11,654 nucleotides of DNA, taken from contig CAJXIT010000075.1 in assembly GCA_913054055.1 (NCBI GenBank), positions 1 to 11,654 of the forward strand, in the 5' to 3' direction. The stretch is from an uncultured Thalassolituus sp. (GTDB taxonomy: Bacteria > Pseudomonadota > Gammaproteobacteria > Pseudomonadales > Oceanobacteraceae). This document shows positions 6,887 through 11,654 of this stretch, piece after piece. Every line of letters begins with the position of its first letter. Within the stretch, counting starts at the first letter, position 1. The notes under the pieces are model-generated. The model worked only from the letters and a program-made list of their open reading frames with translations. It was not told the DNA's origin and did no database searches. Both the position numbers and the translations under genes were made by a program.

Positions 6887-7561
6887 CTATGCGGCTTCTT
6901 GCTGAGCCTTTGATACCTGTTTACGCGATGCCTTAATAGACCAAAGCGAAGGAATCATAAGCACATTAAATGATTGGGTTTTCTCAACCGAGAAACCTAA
7001 GCTTTCGATGTGCTTTGGGTAATTATAAATTTTGTGGAATGCATTTTTTGCAAAGATCGTAAAAATGCCCACTGCAATATACCAATATGCGTTTTGAAAT
7101 GCCTTTGTAAGAATGTTGCCAGTAGGAAAGTGAAAATCACCCACTACAAAGTGCCCTTCTGGTTTAACCAACGTTGTTAGGTGTTTCATTACCGTTACCA
7201 TGAAGTCTTCTGGAAACACGTTTAAAAAGAAGTTCGCCACCACTTGGTCGTATTCAGCTGTTTCATCAAATTCTAAAATGTCGCTGTGAACCAGACGAAT
7301 AGGATATTTGAAGGCGCGTCCCTTTAGGTTTTTCTCAACATTTTTCAGCATGGTTGCTGATAGATCCACTACCGTAACTTGGGCGCCACGTTCAGCTGCA
7401 TCGATGGCATCCTGGCCATGACCGACCCCAGCGAATAAAATTTTATCCCCTTCATTAAGGTCCACATTCATGGCTGTTTTGGCTTTGTGTATCTGACGAC
7501 CGCTGTAAATAGTGCTTAAAAAATCGTAAACCGGTCCAATGATCTTGTACTTATCTGCCAT
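6887..7561 (-). CDS. Class I SAM-dependent methyltransferase, likely membrane-associated
   Basis: A 224-residue Rossmann-fold methyltransferase. Motif I is FAGVGHGQD (43-51), the acidic residue at the end of strand 2 is D66 in VTVVDLS, and motif II/III elements are SDILEFD (93-99) and LVKPEGHFVVGDFH (131-144). The N-terminal stretch YKIIGPVYDFLSTIYSG resembles UbiE and phospholipid N-methyltransferase-like enzymes. A hydrophobic stretch at about 155-172 (AYWYIAVGIFTIF) suggests contact with the membrane and a lipid-like substrate. The ATG has GGAG 7 nt upstream. It is the first gene of a probable operon with the DUF2156 protein 48 bp downstream. The substrate is not known; ubiquinone, phosphatidylethanolamine or an aminoacylated lipid are options, and the last is suggested only by the neighbour. 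Confidence 0.83.
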   Translation of the reverse strand: MADKYKIIGPVYDFLSTIYSGRQIHKAKTAMNVDLNEGDKILFAGVGHGQDAIDAAERGAQVTVVDLSATMLKNVEKNLKGRAFKYPIRLVHSDILEFDETAEYDQVVANFFLNVFPEDFMVTVMKHLTTLVKPEGHFVVGDFHFPTGNILTKAFQNAYWYIAVGIFTIFAKNAFHKIYNYPKHIESLGFSVEKTQSFNVLMIPSLWSIKASRKQVSKAQQEAA

Positions 7562-7604
7562 GTCTGGCTCCCGTTGATTATTATTGTTCGGGTGAATGCT
7601 TGCT

Positions 7605-7660
7605 ATTTGTCATGCCCCGTTTTGTATGGGGGGTTTTATTATTTTTAGTGAGTGACAAAT
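7605..7660. repeat. Inverted repeat in the leader of the methyltransferase operon
   Basis: ATTTGTCA (7605-7612) and TGACAAAT (7653-7660) are perfect 8-bp inverted repeats. Between them CCCC (7615-7618) can pair with the G-run ending at 7632. They fall between the proposed operon promoter (7675-7704) and the ATG at 7561, so they would lie in the leader RNA or act as a DNA operator. The function is unknown. Confidence 0.4.
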
Positions 7661-7674
7661 TTATTAGAGAAGGC

Positions 7675-7704
7675 ACTCTATCATGGCATTTTCCCGGTCA
7701 CCAA
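7675..7704 (-). promoter_or_regulatory. Candidate promoter of the methyltransferase/DUF2156 operon
   Basis: On the minus strand a TTGGTG -35 (7704 to 7699) is separated by 18 bp from TAGAGT (7680 to 7675), which carries an extended TG one base upstream. Transcription would start near 7668 and give a leader of about 107 nt containing the inverted repeat at 7605-7660. The hexamers are imperfect, so this is tentative. Confidence 0.35.
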
Positions 7705-7785
7705 GCGTTTTGTTACGGTTTGTTAACTTATTAAAAGTACCTTTGTACCAGATTAATTTTTTCTTTATATTTCAATAAGTTAAAA

Positions 7786-7813
7786 TTGTCAGACAGTCTC
7801 ACACCTCTATAAT
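7786..7813 (+). promoter_or_regulatory. Sigma70-type promoter of the AGCS symporter
   Basis: TTGTCA (7786-7791), a 16-bp spacer and TATAAT (7808-7813) make a good match to the consensus. The start would be near 7820, giving a 5' leader of about 277 nt before the symporter ATG at 8097. It is the best promoter in this intergenic region. Confidence 0.65.
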
Positions 7814-7819
7814 TTGACC

Positions 7820-8096
7820 TTCATCTGGGTTACAAAATGGCTGTTTTACACATTGATTCTTCTCATTTTAATTCGGACATTTTACGATGTCCTGACATAT
7901 TAAATGTCGTAATAGGACCACAAAATACTGCGACAAGCCCCGCCAATACTCGCTCTCATGGATACTTGTCCCAGCATCAACCAGTCAAGCCATGGCAATC
8001 TAAACGAGTCTATTGGGGTTTTTACCCCTTATTGAGTGCTTATTAGTTTGTTACTCTTGGCAGCAACAAAAATAAAACCCTACCTAGGAACCTTAA
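7820..8096 (+). promoter_or_regulatory. Long structured leader of the AGCS symporter
   Basis: GGACAT (7875-7880) pairs with ATGTCC (7887-7892). Instead, GTCCT (7889-7893) can pair with AGGAC (7914-7918), enclosing GACAT (7894-7898)/ATGTC (7904-7908). The two folds exclude each other. Further stems are GACAAG (7932-7937)/CTTGTC (7965-7970) and GGGGT (8015-8019)/ACCCC (8024-8028). An open frame of 69 codons (7837-8046) crosses the leader but has a poor RBS and an unconvincing composition. Glycine riboswitches sometimes precede AGCS genes, but I cannot find their conserved core here. The pairings are seen; regulation is inferred. Confidence 0.4.
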
Positions 8097-9578
8097 ATGC
8101 AAAACTTTGTTGATAGCATAAACAGTGTGATCTGGAGTCCAGCACTCATATACCTGTGTTTGGCTGCAGGCTTGTTCTACTCAATTACAACCCGCTTTGT
8201 TCAGGTGCGTCATATTAAAGAAATGGGGCGATTATTATTCACACCCAATGAATCGAATAAAGGCATTTCTTCTTTTCAAGCTTTAGCGATTTCATTATCT
8301 GGCCGAGTGGGCACTGGTAATATTGCCGGCGTCGCCGCAGCCATAGGGTTTGGTGGCCCTGGTGCCGTATTTTGGATGTGGGTTGTTGCGTTTCTTGGTG
8401 CTGCCACGGCATACACGGAATCGACCTTGGCTCAAATATATAAAGAAGAGGATGGAGATGAGTTTCGTGGGGGCCCAGCTTATTACTTTGAGAAAGCACT
8501 GGGGCAAAAGTGGTATGCCATTGTTTTCGCCATCGCCACTATTTTAGCGTGTGGGGTTCTACTCCCAGGCATCCAATCCAACAGTATAGGTAATGCCATG
8601 GCCACGGCCTTTGGTACAGGGCAATTAGTATCCACTGGGCTAGGGGATATCAGTTCAGCTAAAATAATAACCGGTACATTAATTTGTATTGTCTTAGCAT
8701 TTATCATTTTTGGTGGTGTGAAACGTATCGCTAAAGTCACCCAAGTGATTGTGCCGTTTATGGCACTGGCTTATATCATTATTGCGTTTGTCATCATCCT
8801 TTTAAATATTGAACAAGTACCGAGTATTTTTGCCATGATCATAGGCGATGCATTTACGCCTATGGCAGGTGTAGGTGCCGCCATTGGCTGGGGCGTTAAG
8901 CGTGGCGTATATTCGAATGAAGCTGGCCAAGGTACAGGCCCACATGCCGCAGCCGCATCTAATGTTGCTCACCCCGCTCAGCAAGGGCTGGTGCAAGCCT
9001 TCTCAATTTATGTGGATACTTTATTCATTTGTACTGCAACCGCCCTCATGATTTTGATCACAGGTGCTTACAATGTGCATGGCACAGGGGAAGGGGCTTT
9101 CTTAGTTCAGAATCTAACAGCAGACATTGCAGCCAATAGCCCTGCGTTTACTCAAATGGCCATTGAAAGTACGTTGCCTGGCATTGGCAAACCATTTATT
9201 GCCTTTGCTCTGCTGTTCTTTTCTTTTACAACCATATTGGCTTACTACTATATTGCTGAAACCAATGTGAGTTATTTGAAAAAGACATTTAAAATGCCGG
9301 GGGCCGTATTTGCTTTGAAAGTTTTAGTATTAGGTTCTGTTTTTTACGGCACTGTTAAAACCGCCAGCCTAGCCTGGGGATTAGGAGACATAGGCGTAGG
9401 TCTTATGGCTTGGCTTAATATTGTGGGAATTGTTTTAATCTTTTTCATGGGTAAACCTGCACTAAAAGCACTAAAAGATTACGAGCAACAAAAGTCGCAA
9501 GGGGTGGCTAAATACAGTTTTGATCCTAAAAAGCTAGGCATTAAAAATGCCCATTACTGGGAAGATAAAATCAAATAA
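8097..9578 (+). CDS. AGCS-family sodium:alanine/glycine symporter
   Basis: A 493-residue inner-membrane transporter with about ten or more hydrophobic segments, of the alanine-or-glycine:cation symporter family (AlsT, DagA, GlyP relatives). Signature stretches are LSGRVGTGNIAGVAAAIGF (67-85) followed by GGPGAVFWMWV (86-96), and GVKRGVYSNEAGQGTG (266-281) followed by PHAAAAS. These form the substrate and cation site in the family. The length is normal and both signatures are intact, so it should be active. Whether alanine, glycine or another small amino acid is preferred cannot be read from sequence. AGGA lies 7 nt before the ATG. It is transcribed alone from the promoter at 7786-7813 through a long leader, and ends at a strong terminator shared with the opposing chemoreceptor gene. 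Confidence 0.93.
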   Translation: MQNFVDSINSVIWSPALIYLCLAAGLFYSITTRFVQVRHIKEMGRLLFTPNESNKGISSFQALAISLSGRVGTGNIAGVAAAIGFGGPGAVFWMWVVAFLGAATAYTESTLAQIYKEEDGDEFRGGPAYYFEKALGQKWYAIVFAIATILACGVLLPGIQSNSIGNAMATAFGTGQLVSTGLGDISSAKIITGTLICIVLAFIIFGGVKRIAKVTQVIVPFMALAYIIIAFVIILLNIEQVPSIFAMIIGDAFTPMAGVGAAIGWGVKRGVYSNEAGQGTGPHAAAASNVAHPAQQGLVQAFSIYVDTLFICTATALMILITGAYNVHGTGEGAFLVQNLTADIAANSPAFTQMAIESTLPGIGKPFIAFALLFFSFTTILAYYYIAETNVSYLKKTFKMPGAVFALKVLVLGSVFYGTVKTASLAWGLGDIGVGLMAWLNIVGIVLIFFMGKPALKALKDYEQQKSQGVAKYSFDPKKLGIKNAHYWEDKIK

Positions 9579-9627
9579 AACAGTGGGATTTGTGAATTAA
9601 TTTCTACCGCTAATAAAATATTCCCAA

Positions 9628-9678
9628 TAAAAAAGCCCTAAGACTAAATATGCATTTAATCTTAGGGCTTTTTTTATT
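9628..9678. terminator. Bidirectional intrinsic terminator
   Basis: GCCCTAAGA (9635-9643) and TCTTAGGGC (9660-9668) form a 9-bp stem, extended by A/T pairs outside and by AAAT/ATTT inside. Plus transcripts meet a T-run from 9669 and minus transcripts one from the A-tract at 9628-9634. It serves both the symporter (stop 9578) and the convergent chemoreceptor (stop 9686). Confidence 0.92.
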
Positions 9679-9685
9679 TATCGGG

Positions 9686-11179
9686 TTAAACCTTATAAAT
9701 GGAAATATCCGTTTGCACCTCTTGCGCAATTTTATCCACTGAATTGACCGCTTCCACCACGCTGTCTAATCGAGACTGATTTAATTGACTCATTTCCTGC
9801 ATGGCTTGTGCATTTTCATTAACACCATTCATCACACTTTCTTGCTCGGTAGTGGCGCTGGCAATCAGATTATTCATATCTAAAATCGTACTCATGGCAC
9901 TGACCACAGATCGCATAGACTCATTGGCACTTAACGTATCCTCTGTACATTGCGCTGTTAACTTTTGACTGGCTTCCATGGCTGACACCGTATTACGACT
10001 GCCCTCTTGCAACTGCATGATCATGCTATTGATTTCTTCTGTGCTTTGCTGGGTTCGAGAAGCCAGCGAGCGAACTTCATCCGCCACCACGGCAAACCCT
10101 CTGCCCTGCTCTCCTGCCCTTGCCGCTTCTATAGCTGCGTTTAACGCCAACAAGTTGGTTTGTTCAGCGATGCCGCGGATCACATCTAATACGGAACCAA
10201 TATTCTCACTTTCGGAGGCAAGATTGGCAATGGCATTGGATGCTTCATCAATTTGTCCGCTAAGGTTTTGCATGCTGCTTTGCGTGCGCTCACTCACTTG
10301 ACTGCTATTGGTGACAGATTCTTGTGCTTGGCTGGCCGCATCAGCCGCTTGTTCTGCATTTTGCGCAATGGATTGGATCGCACCCGACATCTCTGACACC
10401 GCATTGGCAATTTTGTGTGTTTCTTCTTGCTGTAAAGACAATTGCTCTGAATTCATTTGCATTAAGCTAGACAGCTCTGTGCTTGCCCCACTTAATGTTT
10501 CACCTTTTGAGCTCATTCCCTTTATCATGCCATGAATTTTTTCAATGAAATTATTGAAGCTATCGCTGATAGGGTTGTTTTTACTACAGCGCTGGCTCAA
10601 ATCCACCTCTCCACTGCCTGTCATTTTCTGCACAGTGTTTTGTAAGTCCAGAGAACCCATTTCTTTTTTAAATAAATCTCGAGCCATGATCATTAATACC
10701 ACTGTTTCTACAATCAAATACCCTGCATGCAAAAAGATAATGCCCCAGCTTCTATCTGGAGAATCCAGTACATACACTGCTCCCCCTTGTTGCTGTAGGT
10801 AATAAAAACCAAGGTGATAAACAGCCGCAATGGCGGCAGCGGCTAAAATAGGCATCCAATCATGGTAATAAAGCAGTAAAGCTAAAAATGCGAAGAAGCC
10901 AAAATGCATTTCGATCATGCCATGAGATTCATGCACGTGCAGCATGGTCATCACCATCAACGCCAACCCCATAAATATACGGGTAAGGCGCTTACCAGGG
11001 TTCATTTTGTAGAACGCGGTGGCCATTAAGACTGTGCCTCCACCAACCACTATGGCAATGCCCCAAGTATCATGCATTGAGGCTAACCCCAAGGCATAGA
11101 CGAAGGTTAAATACAGCACCACTAAAATGGTTTTATCGGCTTTGCTGTAGTGCTCTGCAATTACATTAGAATCATGCAT
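9686..11179 (-). CDS. Methyl-accepting chemotaxis protein with histidine-rich membrane sensor
   Basis: A 497-residue chemoreceptor. Residues 1-167 hold about six membrane helices instead of the usual two with a periplasmic ligand domain. The helices carry many histidines: HVHESHGMIEMHFG (81-94, with H81, H83, H86, H92), H106, H122 and H151. The cytoplasmic MCP signalling domain follows. Its tip is at about 334-373 and includes IAEQTNLLALNAAIEAARAG (337-356), which contacts CheA and CheW. A canonical HAMP domain is not obvious in the short linker (168-215). There is no C-terminal CheR/CheB-docking pentapeptide, since the protein ends in SIYKV. AGGAGG lies 6 nt before the ATG, and the start overlaps the upstream gene by 8 nt. 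The stimulus is unknown; histidines in the bilayer suggest metal, heme or pH sensing. Confidence 0.92.
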   Translation of the reverse strand: MHDSNVIAEHYSKADKTILVVLYLTFVYALGLASMHDTWGIAIVVGGGTVLMATAFYKMNPGKRLTRIFMGLALMVMTMLHVHESHGMIEMHFGFFAFLALLLYYHDWMPILAAAAIAAVYHLGFYYLQQQGGAVYVLDSPDRSWGIIFLHAGYLIVETVVLMIMARDLFKKEMGSLDLQNTVQKMTGSGEVDLSQRCSKNNPISDSFNNFIEKIHGMIKGMSSKGETLSGASTELSSLMQMNSEQLSLQQEETHKIANAVSEMSGAIQSIAQNAEQAADAASQAQESVTNSSQVSERTQSSMQNLSGQIDEASNAIANLASESENIGSVLDVIRGIAEQTNLLALNAAIEAARAGEQGRGFAVVADEVRSLASRTQQSTEEINSMIMQLQEGSRNTVSAMEASQKLTAQCTEDTLSANESMRSVVSAMSTILDMNNLIASATTEQESVMNGVNENAQAMQEMSQLNQSRLDSVVEAVNSVDKIAQEVQTDISIYKV

Positions 11180-11654
11180 TTGACCCCTCCTGCTTTTGCC
11201 AAGGACAGTAACATCCCACCCCTAGCATATTGATCCATTCTGGATTTTTATCTTGTTTCAATTCTTTCATTACGCGTGTCACAAAATCGTCCCCTTGCCC
11301 ACATAAAGCACCACTGCTGTATGGGCCAAAATAAGCGAGGTTGCCACCTTTATCCCAAACCGCCACTGAGGGCGTAGCTGGGATTTTCAGCTTTGCTACA
11401 GTGGCATCTTTAGGCGTTACTGTAATTTGAAGGCTTTTTGCCAGTACTGGCTGCAGACTCTGAATATGTGATCGACTATAAGAAGAACAAGGGCATTCAT
11501 CATCGGTAAAATGCATAACCGTGACCTGTTGCTCGGTTGTAATATCTGGCTGAACCTTATTTATTAGTTCAGTTAATACTTGCCCATCAAAAGTGACCTT
11601 AGCATCTGCGAATAATTGCCAATATCGATATTCAAACCACCAAAAACTAAACAC
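11172..11654 (-). CDS. DUF6436-like thioredoxin-fold protein, 5' end beyond the window
   Basis: At least 160 residues are visible; the N-terminus is cut by the window edge. The first visible residues (FSFWWFEYRYW) look like the end of a membrane anchor, so the GTG at the edge is probably an internal valine and not the start. A thioredoxin-like core is suggested by TVMHFTDDECPCSS (45-58, C54 and C56) and IPATPSVAVWDKGG (91-104), which resembles the cis-proline loop. More cysteines are C118 (ALCGQG) and C148/C150 (GVGCYCPW). The CPC spacing differs from the classic CxxC, so disulfide chemistry is uncertain; a tethered periplasmic domain is likely. It overlaps the chemoreceptor by 8 nt (11172-11179), with that gene's strong RBS inside it, so the two are probably translationally coupled. 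The DUF6436 name is from memory of the family and moderately sure. Confidence 0.7.
   Translation of the reverse strand: MFSFWWFEYRYWQLFADAKVTFDGQVLTELINKVQPDITTEQQVTVMHFTDDECPCSSYSRSHIQSLQPVLAKSLQITVTPKDATVAKLKIPATPSVAVWDKGGNLAYFGPYSSGALCGQGDDFVTRVMKELKQDKNPEWINMLGVGCYCPWQKQEGSNA

Noticed and set aside
7611..7650. Terminator on the plus strand from the CCCC/GGGG pairing followed by T-rich DNA
   Set aside because: No plus-strand gene lies upstream for it to end, and the stem is only four pairs. It was kept only as part of the inverted repeat.
7837..8046. Plus-strand open frame of 69 codons in the symporter leader
   Set aside because: There is no good RBS, no recognisable domain and unconvincing composition, and it overlaps the hairpins. 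A leader peptide cannot be fully excluded.
7820..8096. Glycine riboswitch ahead of the AGCS gene
   Set aside because: The gene type makes it likely a priori, but I could not find the conserved tandem aptamer core by eye.
8239..8996. Minus-strand and alternative-frame open frames inside the symporter gene
   Set aside because: They are shadows of the AGCS coding frame, which has intact signature motifs.
9978..10802. Plus-strand open frames inside the chemoreceptor gene
   Set aside because: They are antisense shadows of a well-supported MCP coding region, with low-complexity, cysteine- and serine-rich translations.

Overview
The window reads as chromosomal DNA of a Gram-negative, probably marine gammaproteobacterium. 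An Oceanospirillales- or Alteromonadales-like source is a guess from protein style: a DISM-type sensor kinase, PgpA, an AGCS symporter, a DUF6436-like protein, and moderately AT-rich base use. I see no transposase, integrase, tRNA, rRNA, CRISPR array or phage gene. Nine protein genes fill most of the sequence.

Left part (1-3520). A YugP-type membrane zinc metallopeptidase on + runs tail to tail, with one base between stops, into a large 7TMR-DISM/PAS histidine kinase on -. Upstream of the kinase on the same strand lies pgpA (phosphatidylglycerophosphatase A). A strong hairpin between pgpA and the kinase buries the kinase ribosome binding site.

Middle (3521-5660). A GT4-like glycosyltransferase on + has an unusual start. 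Its promoter-like element and first nine codons occur as three tandem 40-bp units. The first two units form overlapping 15-codon mini-ORFs that end in TAA. It converges on a two-domain ChrR-like cupin gene on -.

Membrane-lipid pair (5765-7704). A class I SAM methyltransferase followed by a stand-alone DUF2156 (MprF C-terminal type) aminoacyl-transferase-like protein form a likely two-gene operon on -, closed by a clear intrinsic terminator. A joint role in modifying a membrane lipid is an inference.

Right part (7786-11654). An AGCS sodium:alanine/glycine symporter on + has a good sigma70-type promoter and a leader of about 277 nt with mutually exclusive pairings, which matches no riboswitch I recognise. 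It shares a bidirectional terminator with a convergent methyl-accepting chemotaxis protein that carries a histidine-rich membrane sensor domain. The chemoreceptor overlaps by 8 nt an upstream DUF6436/thioredoxin-like gene that runs off the window.

The most unusual features are the triplicated glycosyltransferase start, the symporter leader, and the methyltransferase/DUF2156 pair.
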